A stretch of DNA of 64,000 nt. Origin: Euptelea pleiosperma. Lineage: Eukaryota > Streptophyta > Magnoliopsida > Ranunculales > Eupteleaceae. Below the pieces are notes generated by a model, which saw nothing but the letters and a program-made list of their open reading frames with translations, made no database searches and was not told where the DNA came from. This document shows positions 34,668 through 46,610 of the stretch, piece after piece. The position numbers and the translations under genes were made by a program. Positions within the stretch are counted from its first letter, which is position 1, and each line of letters starts with the position of its first letter. The stretch covers positions 4,719,929 to 4,783,928 of the forward strand of contig CM068541.1 in the NCBI GenBank assembly GCA_035048495.1, in the 5' to 3' direction.

Positions 34668-35515
34668 GATGTGTTTGGAATTGTGTTAACCCAGGCTTAT
34701 AGCTTATTAACGGTGGATAAAAGCAACACGATTTTGTCGTTTGGAAAAATGTGTTAATGAATCCAAAAGTTATTAAAGAATAGCAAGGGTAGTTAGGGCC
34801 AGGATATTCACACCCGCGTTTTCGCTTATCAAACCCACATAACAAAAAATTACAAAAATACCCCTTGTTTTTCACTCACTAAACCCACCCAAAAAATCTA
34901 AAATGGAAACAGAAAAAAACCCAAAAAAAAATAACAAAACGGAGAGTAAGAAGAAAAGGAGAAGGACGACGACGACGCCGCAGTAGCAGGTACATCTCTC
35001 TCTCTCTCTCTCGTTCTGGGCTGTCGAGTGTGGCATGCCAGATTCGGCCTCGGGGGCTGTCGAGGCAGTCCAAAACCAGAGAGGGAAAGAAAGAGGTGAG
35101 CAGCAGCCTCCTCTTCTTCTTCTTCTCCTGTTTTTGGTTTATGGGTGTTAATTTTTTGTGGGTTTAGTGAGTGAGTGGGTTTTTTGAGCTTAAACGTGGG
35201 TGTGAATATCCTGTCCCTTTTGTTATTTAAGAAGTTATTTTAAGATGCATTTACATTTAAAAAATTTATTTTAGGCTCAGAAAGGATTATTTTATCATTT
35301 AGGAAAGTAAAGGCTAGAAGGGTAATTTTAGCATGTATAAAGTTTCACTTAAGTTTAGAACTATAATCTACAAAAGCAAATAAGCTATAAGCAGTTGAAA
35401 ACTTCTTTTTAACCCGCGAAAATAGTTGTTTTGACCCATTTCAAACAACAAAACCTCAAAAAATAAGCCAAAAAATAGCTTTTTGACTTATTTTCCACAG
35501 CTAGGCAGGGCCTTT
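34668..35515. mobile_element. Foldback element with a second one nested inside
   Basis: The outer arms share gcttatagcttatt (about 34695) with its complement aataagctataagc (about 35380). The inner unit, about 34801-35210, has ends aggatattcacacccgcgtt / acgtgggtgtgaatatcct and inner arms ttcactcactaaacccac / gtgggtttagtgagtga. Its core holds (CT)n at 34994-35013 and a ggctgtcgag direct repeat. No target duplication could be fixed. Confidence 0.5.
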
Positions 35516-36040
35516 TGCAATTCAGAACATTTGCAACAAAACCGAGACCTACCAACAATGAGATTATGGACTCGCTCATGAAAAGGGTAGTAGATCTTAT
35601 AACTAAAACAATTACTCCAAGACTAGCTTAAATTTTAGTGATCAAAGAGGTTGTAAGACATGACTTCTGTTCTGTCTCTTTTGTGGGACTCAATTTTGCA
35701 TTAGACTTCTTGATGGTTCCAACTCTTTTTAGTAAGTCGGCAACTGACTTTTTGGTTGCAAAATGGTTGTCATTTTCCCCCCAAAAGAGCAATGTTAAGA
35801 ATCATTTCAAAAGGAAATAGAGAGCAACAATAAACCATGTTGGGTATAAAAAAATATTTTAAATTCTAAGCCTAGAATCAATAATGTAGCAAATTCAGGG
35901 ACCATTTGGAACAAAAAAAATCTGAATCAAAGACTATCATCTACTTAATAGGGGCTGCCAAATAGTCAAATCTCCTCTCCCAACATCCAATCTTTTTTTA
36001 TTCTTGCCTATATAATATCTCTATCATCACCTAACACCCA
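35516..36040. other. Spacer without recognised gene
   Basis: A 60-codon + frame (35638-35820) resembles no family. Nothing else was noted. Confidence 0.3.
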
Positions 36041-37660
36041 AAAAGATCTAAAAACTGAATAAACTAGAGTTCTTCAAGGTAGCAAATGGACCCTGAACAT
36101 GTATTGGCTGAATCTGTGCTGCCTTACTGACAGGTGACACTAAACAGTCCGATGTCGAGCCATATGACGTGTTTCCCACTCCATGATGACGATGTAATCC
36201 ACCACAAGTGAAATCACCGCCTACGAACTTGATATTCACTCGAGCATTCAACTTGTGGAAGTGGAGCAGTTGACATATAATTGGCAGACTAAAGATGAAC
36301 CTCTTTTAAGTTCTAATCCTTCATCCCCCCCTTTTTTTTTAAATTTTCGATAAGGTACCTCCATGCCAGAAGGATCTAATCTGCAAGAACATCATAAAGT
36401 ACAGTTAAATTATAATATCCCAAGTGCAAATCCATGATCTACTTAAAACATGAAAGATACAGAGTTCCTCTTTTTACACTTCGCCCACCTAACAAGAACA
36501 CTCAAATACTAGAAGATTCTTAGGGTCCTGGATGCTTGACAGATACTCTAAAAGATACTGTTTATCACATCTTTTTGCACTATATATTTAATCTTCGGGA
36601 GTAAAAAACAGTTTCTTATTTCTGCTTTGCCTAGAAGAAAAAGTGTCTTGTAAGGAATCTCACTGTAAAGACTGCAAATATCAAAAGATTCACTAAGATT
36701 TAGAAAGCTGTAAAGATCAAAATATAAAAATCAGCTTATTAAGACCAAAACCAATAGCGTTTTCCCAGGAAAAAAATAAAAAGAGAGACCAAAAGCAAGA
36801 GCATGGTGTCAACATGTTGGAGCACCCAAATCCATATATGTTTTTCTGAGAAGAAAAAAAAAGAGTTGTGTCAAAGGTTCTGATATCCACCAACCAATCT
36901 ATCGGCTTCCTCGTGGATTAGACATGACAGCATATTCTCAAGACCAATGACCAAGCTTGATATATGTTTGGCAAAACCAGAAAGCGAAATTCGCAAATTC
37001 CACTGCAAGTTTTTAAAGAGCAACATTTTAAAAGGTTTTCATTCCAAAATAGTCTAGGAACAAGCCAATTGAAACGGTAGGTCAACAAAATTGCTAGGAT
37101 GTCAAGATTTATTCATTCAACATACCATGACTAAGCGACAAGACAAAATAATATAATAATAAATACATAAGAAAATCAGTACCATGATTGATCCACTTTG
37201 AATAGGTATTCCTTCTTTGGTAAAAAAAACTCAGTTATCTAAAGCAGGAGTTAGACCTAGTGCATTCTCAAAGCAATGGGCAAAGAAGCAGCTACTCTAC
37301 AATTGGGAAGAAACGTGAGCACCAAATTACTATTTTATCCAGAACTTTAAAACTTACTTTGTTCAATAAAACACAGAAAGTACTAAATGATTGTACCAAC
37401 AGAAAAATGTAATTTACAACATGCAGAAACCAAAAGCCATAAATAATAGAGAATTAATGGCATCAATGGTGAATTCCACAGGATCATAGTAGCTGTAGGT
37501 GGAGAGAGGAGGTTGAAAGTGAGAGGGAAAGCGAGAGAACGGAGAAGTTGGAGGCAGATCCAGCAACGTAACTTGATGCACTGGATTCAACAATCCAACC
37601 AGAATCACTCTTGACAAGTAAAAGTGTTACATATCAATAAAAACAATTCAATGAATCAAA
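36041..37660 (-). other. Possible remains of a multi-exon gene, unidentified
   Basis: On - several open stretches sit beside splice-like sites. From ttgcag at about 37008, a 45-codon stretch (WNLRISLSGFAKH.., ending YQNL and TGA near 36886) is open. At about 36363-36384 a short exon-like piece (LDPSGME) lies between ttcttgcag and GTACCT. At about 36230-36300 a stretch ends ECSSEYQVRRR and TGA. An open frame covers 37414-37617. The pieces do not join into one protein and I recognise no family. They may be a pseudogene or chance. Confidence 0.2.
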
Positions 37661-37854
37661 AATTTATGAGCGAGTGGTTACTGAAAGATCACGAGGCATG
37701 TGGGTAGCAAGGAAAACCACTGCCACTGCTTTTTCAACTATTCCTAGAACGTCATTAAGTAAGGAACCAAGAAGTTTGTACCGTATAAACTTGAGATACT
37801 TCATGTCATGGGATACCTAACAACAATCATAGAAACATCATAACTCATATGACT

Positions 37855-40800
37855 TGAAACAAGGAATGAAGTGGGCCATTTTGAAGAAACAGTCCACTAC
37901 CACAAAAATGGATTCATATTGCCTGATAGTCTTGGGTAGCCTAAGCACAAAATCCATGCTAATGTCTTGCCACAGTGAGTGCGGCACTGGCAATGGGCTG
38001 TATCCACACATTCTCCAAGATCCATGCTAACATCATCCATCCCTGCTATCCACACATTCTCCAAGATCCGTCCTTCTTGAGAGTAAGAAGTGTAGGCACG
38101 ACACAAGGACTCAAGCTTTCCCAAACAAACCCTTTTCTAAGAAACTCATCAACTGGCCTCTTAATTCGGCATGCTCTATGGGGTTCATCCTATAGTATGG
38201 GAGACTGGGTAGAGTCACTCCCAGGACAAGATGATATCATGCAAAATGTCCCGCATGGGAAGGAGCTCATTTGGTAAATCGTCAAGAAAAACATCCACAA
38301 ACTCTAGAAACACATGGACCACATCCAGGGGTAACTCTATACCCGACTCAGGAGAGGTTTCTTTAGCTATAATGGGAAAAACAATAGCCTCAACCTTGGT
38401 CTCTGTCAAATTCATTCGCACTGATGATGAGAGATTTGGACTTGGGTCCCTTGCTATTTTCACCTTTCGCATCTTTCCTCGCAGTGATATTGGGAGAGGA
38501 TTCAACTTGATCCTCTTGCCTTCATGAATGAATGAACATGTGTTCGACCTGCCAAACAATGTCACACCTCGGTCAGACAACCAAGGCCTACCAAAAATAA
38601 TGTAACCTAGATCCATATGCACAACATCACACCACACCACAAGGTGTCCTTATATGAGAAAATTTTTATAAGAACCTAACACATCTAGGAAATAGGGATG
38701 GATGACGTGTCAACCCATGCAATTCGATATGGCTGAGGGTGGGCTACAGGCGTCAATCTTAAGTGGCAACAATGTTAGACAAGACTACGTTAGTGCAACT
38801 CCCACTATCGATGATGACCTTACAACTCTTTTCGCCACACTTGGTGTAGGTATGGAAAATAGAGTTTCTACAGCAATCACCATTCTCTTTGATTTGGGCT
38901 AAGGAGCACCTAACAACTGCAAGTCATGAGGCATCAACATCCTCCCAATCCTCATTACTACAACTGAACTCAGCCTCATGGGTTTCTTCCTCAAACTCTC
39001 CCTGGTAGTCCTCGTTTGCCCCCTCAATCATTAGAGCCTTTAGGTTTTCTCATGGGACATTAGACTGCAAAGTGTCCATAACCTTAACACTTATAGCATC
39101 GAGTCTGGTGGTTTTCACTCAAATTCTCACCGACCACTCATTTTCCTTTGTTGTCCCTAAGATTGGAAGAAGTGCTAGAACGGGCTCTAAACAATTGATT
39201 CCCAACATTAGGTTTCACTCCCAAGGGAGAGGGCTTAATATTAGAATTGCATGAATCAAATTGTCTTTCAAAATGCAGTTTCAAATACACTGTTATAACT
39301 CTTGTGCCACCTGATAGGCATGCTTCAATGAGTGGATGAGCCCTCTTTAGAGCTAAGAATGGAGACCCATTCTAAACTTGGATAGGGTCATGAGAGGATT
39401 TTCTTTGACATTGCATCGCGTTATATATTCATCGAATTTTGCGATGTAGTCAACGATAGACATAGATCCATGGCGAAGGGATTGCCATTGATCTAAGAGT
39501 CTCTCACGATAGCATAGGGGGGAGGTATTTTTCTTTAAGGACTTCCTTCATCTCAATCCACTGAACAATGGGGTCCTCACTAGCTCTCTCTATCGTGCGC
39601 TCAACATTGGTCCAGTAGAATTTGGCTTGGCTCACCAATTTCATCTTGGCAACCTAACTCTACGGCCCTAAACATTTCTTACCACTCAAAGTAATGGTCA
39701 ATGTCTGACAACCAATCAAGGAAAGCCTTTGGGTCCAGCCTTTAGTCACCAGAACCGTCCAAGGGCCCTACCGCCCCCGCACTCAAACAACGAACTCGCG
39801 GTTTGAGGGTGGATTCGCCCCCAATACGTAGTTCCGAATGACACAGTCCGCGCTCTAACAATCCCCAATCTACGGTCTCTTGCATTGTGAGAATATCAAG
39901 CTTTGATACTACGGTGAACTTTTTTTCTAAAAAGGTTTTCACAACCAAACACTGTAATGAGAGGGATCCCATATGCACCACCATGCTTTAGTATTTTACC
40001 AAGAGGAATCGAGAGAAACTTTTGTTATTTTAGTTCCAAAATACGATCTAATATGGAATGGGGATCTCATGAAGAAAATGAAAACAAGAAAGTAAAAGAA
40101 AAGAATGATAATGAACAGAGAAAACAAACGGAGTCTTACCGGCGATTGACCGAAAGAATAGTAAACTGAGATTGAATGACTGACAACTTCTTCCCAACGA
40201 TCAAACGGCGTAGTAGCAAGAATTTCAGTATGTGAAAGGAAGAAAGAAAGGGTTCAGGGCTAAAAAGAAATTTCTCTCTCACTCTCTGTAAAGTACAAAG
40301 AAGGAAGGTTTACCACCATTAGATCATAGGGGTGTTGAGAAGGAGCAAGGAAAAAAACAAAACTAAATTTAAAACTAAAAGATGTTCTTTTGGGCTGGTG
40401 TTGCTTTGACTGAGGTGGGACCCACTGGGGCACGTGAAGCATTAAGCTTTTTGCCCCAACATTTGCTACAACAATTTTTTACTCCATGTTTTACAAATAA
40501 AGTTCATGTTATACAAATCTTCCAGAAATGCCCATTTAGTTATCACATTAATCGAAATCACCCATCTACATTTAAAAAACTGTAAGGAAATTTTGACATA
40601 TACCACCATGTTATACTCAATCTTTGATATCAAGCTTAGTATTTGAAATTAGAGAATTATATATACACACACGCATGCGCGTGCTTTGAGACGCTCTGGA
40701 CATTAAGAGCTTTTCGAATTGGGCGCTCTCGTGCTCCTGCTTCCGCACGCGTTCCACGCTCTGGTGACTTAGGTCCAGTCAACCATCAAAGCTAGGGGCC

Positions 40801-41105
40801 TCAATCTTGACTGTCTGCATGATTCGATTATCGAGATCATAAGGGTCTTGATATTTGACAAGGGGTTGGTGAACACGCCCTTGACCTCGACCTCGTCCTA
40901 AGTTACGGGACTCTTCCTCGTCTAATTTCTCAAGGTCAGTCTTGAGGGGATCCTCTAAATTGGCTAGACGAACATTGGTGGGATAGTTCTGTTCTTCAAT
41001 TCTGGCATCAATTCTTGCCAGACGATTGCTAAGAGCTTCAAGAGCTCGGGTGATTTGATCAACATCCATTTCAGGTTGGTAACTCCTACCACTACATGCA
41101 GCCAT
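37855..41105 (-). pseudogene. Ty3-gypsy retrotransposon relic, deleted and interrupted
   Basis: On - from 41105: gag N-terminus (40779-41105, MQTVKIEAPSFDG); an inserted element (about 39739-40770); gag continued (about 39310-39738, DPKAFLDWLSDIDHYFEW, then DPIVQWIEMKEVLKEKYLPP); protease/RT junction (38215-38640, IIFGRPWLSDRG, LPMRDILHDI); the first RT residues (about 38060-38215); then integrase (about 37860-37990, [14 protein letters not shown] with VVVDCF). Most of RT, all of RNase H and the integrase start are deleted between about 38000 and 38070, where tatccacacattctccaaga is duplicated 46 bp apart. Multiple stops and frameshifts. No LTR was identified. Confidence 0.85.
39739..40770. 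mobile_element. Insertion in gypsy gag with imperfect inverted ends
   Basis: It separates two parts of one gag frame. The left end cctttagtcaccaga faces the right end ctctggtgacttagg, an imperfect inverted repeat. The word GTCCAG stands at both junctions (about 39733 and 40767), so the target duplication is 5 bp or slightly longer. The interior has a purine-rich stretch and a 27-base alternating purine-pyrimidine run at 40658-40684. No transposase was recognised. Confidence 0.5.
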
Positions 41106-42480
41106 GTACTAATGGAGAATCACTAATGTGGGTATGTCTCAAGTATATTAAAGCTCTGAATGTGTTGAAGCACCAACTCACATTGACTTGTTAAGCTACT
41201 TTAATAGCAGTAATAAAGGAAACCATGTAAATAATAATAACATGGCACACTCAGAGACTGCCAACCTTTTTGAGCATTAAATGCGAACAGTTCCACTGCT
41301 TGGCTTGAGCTGAAGGAGGTGCCACATAAGAAAATATTTCCACAAGAAAAGAATACAGAATCATCCTCATCAACAATTAGATGGCGTGGAATACCTTGTT
41401 AGCATCATAGCATGTTTATTACAGCGAAATATAACTGACTGTGATGAGCAACAATTTACTCTTTCCTCACACTACGCTTATGCATGCGTGGAACCCATAA
41501 ATCCATACATATATATAACCAACCACACTCCATCTTCATCATCCATCTTCCATCCCCTTCTTCCCCTTCCATCTTCGGGCAGTGTGCCTCCCTTTAAGCC
41601 TGAGCCCGACTAGAAATACCCATTCCACATCGACATTCACCGCACGAGCTGCAACTTGGGCGGGTTGCGGTTCAACCCGAGCTTCAGATGACCATCTTAT
41701 TAAAGAAGCCAATGTGAGTTGATACTATTCACACCAGCTTATTAACTAAGAAATGGGCCAATATCTATGTAAGGACCTTCCATTCAAAAAGCTCCCATGC
41801 AGGTCAACCATATCAGCACCCATGCCAGTAACTAGTTAACACGCTTAATAGGACAAAACATTAATCAAATAGTTCCTCTTGTTTTTGCTTGTTTTTTGCC
41901 AGTACCTATAAGTCAATTGTATTATTGTTATGAGTTCTTATTTATCTAGAGATGTGCTCACATACTATTGACTTCTATCAACCAATATTTATCTACTAAT
42001 ATATCTCCTAATATCATTACATTATTGTGGTTTTGGGAGACGTTATTGGGGTTAGAATTTCTTAGTTCCAGAGGATCCTGATATAAGACCCACTCCTTTA
42101 AAAACCCACTTAACACAGCTTGTTCTTCAAATACACCATACCTAGGCCCTACATTTATGCTACTACTCCACAATTGACACAGATGGAAAAGTTATATCTT
42201 AGCAGTTCTCGTCTCCAGTAATCCACAAAAATGTCAATCGTTCGGCAACAATTGCAATAAGGAATATTCAATTGTTTCATATAAGCAGCAAGTTCCATAT
42301 CTTAAAGTACGAAAAATTAGGGAGCAAGCATGGGTTTATCTGCCCATGATAGAATCAAAGTAAATATACGCCACAAAGTCCATAGTATCTCCAACAAAAA
42401 ACCCTTAACCCACTCTTTCGGAGGAGATCCCATCACCCATGTTCTCAACTAATCATTCCCCATATTATAGACAATATTAA
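41106..42480. other. Spacer without recognised gene
   Basis: Frames of 71-75 codons (41386-41613 +, 41958-42173 -) resemble no family. A CCATCTTC-rich tract lies at about 41530-41575. Part of the gypsy leader may lie just after 41106. Confidence 0.3.
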
Positions 42481-42983
42481 AATTTATTCCTGGGAAAAAA
42501 TTATGACGGGCACAGGTTTCAAGAACCAGATTATTTGATGATAAACATATTATAGAAAACAGGAAATACCATGTCCGAGAAAAGTCGTAAATGCATTAAT
42601 AAGCCGCTCTAATGCTCTACGCTTAAGAGGGCATCAGAAAGTTGAACAATCAAATCAGATCATAAGCACATGAAATCCGTCAAATAAAACTCATCAATAT
42701 CGCAAGTAAAGTTAAGATCAAAAGTCACCTCTACAGCCGTTCGGAAGAACTGAAACACAAAATGTTTTGAGTAAGTACACACCTGGGTCATGATGATACC
42801 CAATTCTTTTTTCTCTTTAGAAAAACTCCACAGCCCCATAGTCCATACTTCGCTGAAAATTGCTGAAACGGGGAAAACCCCAATTTTTCTCCAGTCCAAA
42901 CTAATGAATACAAAATAGGTTAAGGAACAAACATGGAGGAACTTCATTGAAACCACCAAGCATGGAGAACAGCTCATTTCGAG
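42481..42983 (-). other. Probable 3' UTR of the TPR-PB1 gene
   Basis: An open frame on - at 42660-42977 sits directly after the stop codon but resembles no protein. It is best read as untranslated trailer. A possible AATAAA (tttatt on +) occurs at about 42483. Confidence 0.4.
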
Positions 42984-45329
42984 TCACATTTCCAATACGC
43001 GCTTAACCTCATCCTTATCATTTGCGTTAGCAGAAACATCAGTGCTTAGATTAGTAACATTTTTCTCCTCAACTTCCACCTCATCCACATTAGAGGAATG
43101 GTTCTTCAGAACCGCAGAAATGTCTGCTTCAGAAGCTCCGGCAAGCTTAAACCTTTCAACAGCAGCATCCAGATTCTTCTCCCAACCATCCAAACCCAGT
43201 TTGAATTCAACTTGGGAACGCTCGAAAAGCATGTTACCCCAGAACAGATGTATCTGAGATCTCATCACAGCCGCTTGTTCCGCCGCTTCATCAGCTGAAA
43301 CCTCCCCCTGACCACCACTTCCGGAGGACCCACCATCTGTAACTGCTCCCTGTTTCTTCCTTCTTTTTAACAAGTCCTCCTTCTTGCTGGCACTCGGATC
43401 TTTGAGTTCACTAGCCCTTTGCTCCTCCAGCTTCTCCCACATCTCAGTTGCAGCCTTCATCTTTTCTTCTGCGCTATCAAATAGCTTAATTGTCTTCGCT
43501 GGATCCCAACTTGCCAGGTCAATCTTATTCGCAAGTGTGAAGGACCACTGAAGCTTTGCAGTCTCAAAATGCTGTTGCCCTAGTGCAAGCAACCCCTCAT
43601 AAAAGTCCGGCTTGATTCGGAGCGCCTCCTTGTACTTCTCTCCAGCCAGAGAATACTTCTCCCAGACCCAGTTGTAAGCTGCTTGAAGTTGGGCTGTCAT
43701 CACCTCCTTTGATTTAGAATCTTCAAGAGGTATCCGTTTCCTTGCGGCACACATGTGAACATTTCCCCAGTTAAAGAAAGCCAAGGCAGCCACCTCCTGG
43801 AACTTGGAGGCAGCCATGTCAAATAGACTTTGAGCCTCATCGCTTGTCACTGTCTCCTCAAGAGCCTCAGAACAGAGCTCCATCCCAAGCTCGTGTAGAT
43901 CGATATGGGCATCTGGGTCAATCCCCACATGAGTCCGGAACAGCTGAGCAAATTCAAATAGCCAATCATCAATCTCCACTTCCTTGCATTCAGTATCATC
44001 CCCAGCTCCAACCTTCTCCTTCAGAGTTTCTTCCTCAATCTTACTGATCTCAGTATCCACAGCTTCCAGCATGGATTCTCCAGCAGAAGAATGTGACCCA
44101 CTGTCATCACCTTTGATCTCCTCCTCAACCGGCTTCTCCTCCTCTTCTTCCACCAAAGGTGGCTCCTGCTCGGGGTTAACCTCAACAATATGCAACCTCA
44201 GCATCTTGAGAGAGCCAATTTTCTCTGTTCCAGGCTCCTTCAGTGCACTGCTATCAACACATGACTCTGCCAATCTGAGTTCTCCAGTACAGGTGATGGT
44301 CACCAAATCACCATCATTATCCATATACTTGATCAAAACCGATTTAGAAGACGGAAATCGTTTGCTCACAATCTCCCTCAACACTCTAAAACTGCAATTG
44401 GCAGGCATCGGGGCAAGCCTGATGTCGTGATCGTAAACTAGCTTCAACTGCCTCCATTGAGTAGCAGCTGAGTCCAAAGGCTGCCTGCGAACAGGCAATG
44501 ACGAGGATGAGGAAAAAGATTGATCCTTTGAATTATTCTTAATCGGATGAGAAATGGGTTCCAAAGAAGAACGCTTGGAAGGATTCGAAACAGCTTTAGG
44601 TTGCTGGGTTTTAAGCTCGATACCATCTTCAGTAGAAAGAACATGTGAGGTTTTCTCAGACTTGTTATTGGGCAACACAACCGTCCCCGTCACTGATGCT
44701 GCCGTTTTCTTAGGTACAGGCCGGGCGGGCAAGCAAGGGCCAAGCCCAGAAATTGGTGCCCCGCGAACAGCAGACGCCCCAAGTGCAGCCGGTGACGGGC
44801 GGCTCTGGAGGTCCTGCTGAGCCTCTTGCCGACCCCCAAGCGCAACCCGCAAGCGGCGGGCAATCTCCAAAGCCTCTCGATGGTTGGGATCAGCGGCCAA
44901 TAGGGCTTGCACATCCTGCATCGCCATTTCATACTTACCGACAGACTCGAAAGCCCGGGCACGACGGAGGAGGGCTCGGCTGAACTGGGGTTGAACCTGA
45001 AGTGCGAGAGAGCACTCAGAGATGACAGTTTCGTAGTCCACTGGCTTCGTCTGCATCAAACAAGCGGCACGGTTGCTGTGAAAGACAGCGCGGTCAGGGT
45101 GGGTCTTGGGGGTGAGGCGAAGAGCGTGGTCGTACTGTTCGAGAGCACCCGCATAGTCTTTAGACTGGAAACGCTTGTTTCCTTCCTCTTTGAGCTCATG
45201 GGCTCGTTTCAAGAAGATTGAAGAATCCAAATCAACCATACCATTAGCAGCAGAGATTGGGAGATCTCCTGTAACCTGGTTTCCACCACCACCACCACCC
45301 TTCTTTCTTCTCCCACCTGATTTCCCCAT
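42984..45329 (-). CDS. CLMP1: TPR and PB1 domain protein, CLMP1/Phox type
   Basis: A single-exon frame of 781 residues. The start is the ATG at 45329 (MGKSGGRRKK, the usual N-terminus of this family); the frame is open seven codons further only from a TTG inside a (GA)n tract. Three TPR units occupy about 41-155 (KEEGNKRFQSKDYAGALEQY, HSNRAACLM). The conserved linker LQSRPSPAALGASA follows (174-187), then a PB1 domain about 295-383 with its acidic KYMDNDGDLVTI motif (334-345). An acidic hinge and a long conserved C-terminal region come next (HVGIDPDAHIDLHELGMELC 467-486; NWGNVHMCAARKRIP 520-534; SQIHLFWGNMLFERSQ 691-706). It matches Arabidopsis At1g62390, CLUMPED CHLOROPLASTS 1, needed for plastid separation; relatives are Phox1-4. 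The exact paralogue is inferred. No signal peptide or membrane segment. Confidence 0.93.
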   Translation of the reverse strand: MGKSGGRRKKGGGGGGNQVTGDLPISAANGMVDLDSSIFLKRAHELKEEGNKRFQSKDYAGALEQYDHALRLTPKTHPDRAVFHSNRAACLMQTKPVDYETVISECSLALQVQPQFSRALLRRARAFESVGKYEMAMQDVQALLAADPNHREALEIARRLRVALGGRQEAQQDLQSRPSPAALGASAVRGAPISGLGPCLPARPVPKKTAASVTGTVVLPNNKSEKTSHVLSTEDGIELKTQQPKAVSNPSKRSSLEPISHPIKNNSKDQSFSSSSSLPVRRQPLDSAATQWRQLKLVYDHDIRLAPMPANCSFRVLREIVSKRFPSSKSVLIKYMDNDGDLVTITCTGELRLAESCVDSSALKEPGTEKIGSLKMLRLHIVEVNPEQEPPLVEEEEEKPVEEEIKGDDSGSHSSAGESMLEAVDTEISKIEEETLKEKVGAGDDTECKEVEIDDWLFEFAQLFRTHVGIDPDAHIDLHELGMELCSEALEETVTSDEAQSLFDMAASKFQEVAALAFFNWGNVHMCAARKRIPLEDSKSKEVMTAQLQAAYNWVWEKYSLAGEKYKEALRIKPDFYEGLLALGQQHFETAKLQWSFTLANKIDLASWDPAKTIKLFDSAEEKMKAATEMWEKLEEQRASELKDPSASKKEDLLKRRKKQGAVTDGGSSGSGGQGEVSADEAAEQAAVMRSQIHLFWGNMLFERSQVEFKLGLDGWEKNLDAAVERFKLAGASEADISAVLKNHSSNVDEVEVEEKNVTNLSTDVSANANDKDEVKRVLEM

Positions 45330-45548
45330 CTCTCTCTCTCTCTCTCTCAAATCGTTTAGAGAATTTGTCCTTTGGTGTGCTTTTAAAAAAGAAGAAAGTG
45401 GAGGAGAGAGTACTTACAAGATTTTTGCTTTGTTGTTGTGAGATTGGTTTGTTGAATCTTCAAGTTCATCAAGCTGGTTGAAGATGGATGAGAGTGCCCT
45501 AATGGAGTGAGAGACTTGGGACGAGAGAATGGGGATGAGAAAAACATT
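45330..45548 (-). promoter_or_regulatory. Leader and promoter-proximal region of CLMP1-like gene
   Basis: A (GA)n tract on - (45330-45348) touches the start codon. Further up, cttgtaagta at about 45410-45419 looks like a splice donor, but no acceptor at a sensible distance was found. A long-TIR element begins at 45551, so the free promoter is about 220 bp. Confidence 0.45.
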
Positions 45549-45550
45549 TT

Positions 45551-46199
45551 GAATTTTTTACATAACCCCTCATGTTATCTTTGAAATTTGATATGACCCC
45601 CAAATTTTGAAAAGGCCCACTTACCCATGACCCAGTCCACTAAGGTTGACCCAAATTGACTAACAAAGAGAGTTTGGAATAAAAATTGCTCCCCTTACTG
45701 GTGGTTGGTCAGCCACGCGACTCCAATAGGTTGGTTGTCCATCATTGATGACCAACCTATCAAAGTCTCAATTTTCGACGACTAACCTATTGGAGTCTCA
45801 TGGTTAGTCGACCACCACTCCTGTGAGCAATTTAAAAACCCAATAAAAGAGATAATTTTTAAAAATATAAAAGATAAGAGTAAATTGCTTGCTAAGTACT
45901 AGTTGGCCGGCCACAAGACTCTCTTAGGTTAGTTACCGTGATGGACAACCAACCTACCAAAGTCTCATGATCAGTTGACCACTACAATCGTTTGATTTGA
46001 GATTAAGGTTTTGGCCCAAACAATTTCTTGTTTTAAAGTTGAAAAGGGGGTATTTTTGTCATTTCAAAAAAATTGTTAGTCAATTTGGGTCAATGACGGG
46101 CATAGACACTAGATCAGTTCAAGATAATAAGTTAGCTTTCTCAAATTGTGGGGGGTACATCAATGTCAAAGGTAACATAGGGGCTATGTCAAAAAAAAT
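45551..46199. mobile_element. Long-TIR element, copy 1 (family T)
   Basis: The left end acataacccctcatgttatct and gaaatttgatatgaccccc faces ggggggtacatcaatgtcaa and aacataggggctatgtc. Inner arms carry accaacctatcaaagtctca-like words in both senses. 649 bp, no coding potential. Confidence 0.65.
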
Positions 46200-46261
46200 C
46201 CCCCAAAAATTAGCGTGAGGGTGCAATTGCTTGTGGAGCAAGTAAAGATGCACTACATGGT

Positions 46262-46610
46262 AGACTATTTTTGGGCCACCGATTCATCATCCCATACCTT
46301 ATAGACCTACACACCAAAATCAACATGATGGGTGTTATATAACTTATGATATGCCTTTTCCCAGTGGTATGGGGTGGGGTCGATGAATGTAATAATGGAT
46401 CAAGATGCATGTTATGATTTGACAAAAGTCTTACACCAATTGCTAACCTGATGCAACCTTCCTTCATTAGGGCTTGAGATCGATGGTGCAATGTAAAGCA
46501 CTACAATGATGGAGTTGTCTAACCTTTGATCGAAGTATTAAAAAAAATGCCCGAATCTAACTGATGGAGATCACCAGTTATGTTGACTTTTGGTGTGTAG
46601 GCTCATCCTA
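46262..46610. repeat. Family P-like foldback copy, diverged
   Basis: The left arm ccttatagacctacacaccaaaatcaac faces gttgacttttggtgtgtaggctc in the right half. The centre is expanded relative to other copies. Confidence 0.55.

Noticed and set aside
42660..42977. 105-codon frame just after the CLMP1-like stop
   Set aside because: No family resemblance; position fits 3' UTR.
43042..45221. Several + frames of 60-148 codons
   Set aside because: Antisense shadows of the 781-residue CLMP1-like frame.
45327..45350. Longer N-terminus of the CLMP1-like protein (extra MREREREM)
   Set aside because: The first codon is TTG and the added residues are a translated (GA)n tract; the ATG at 45329 begins the conserved MGKSGG.
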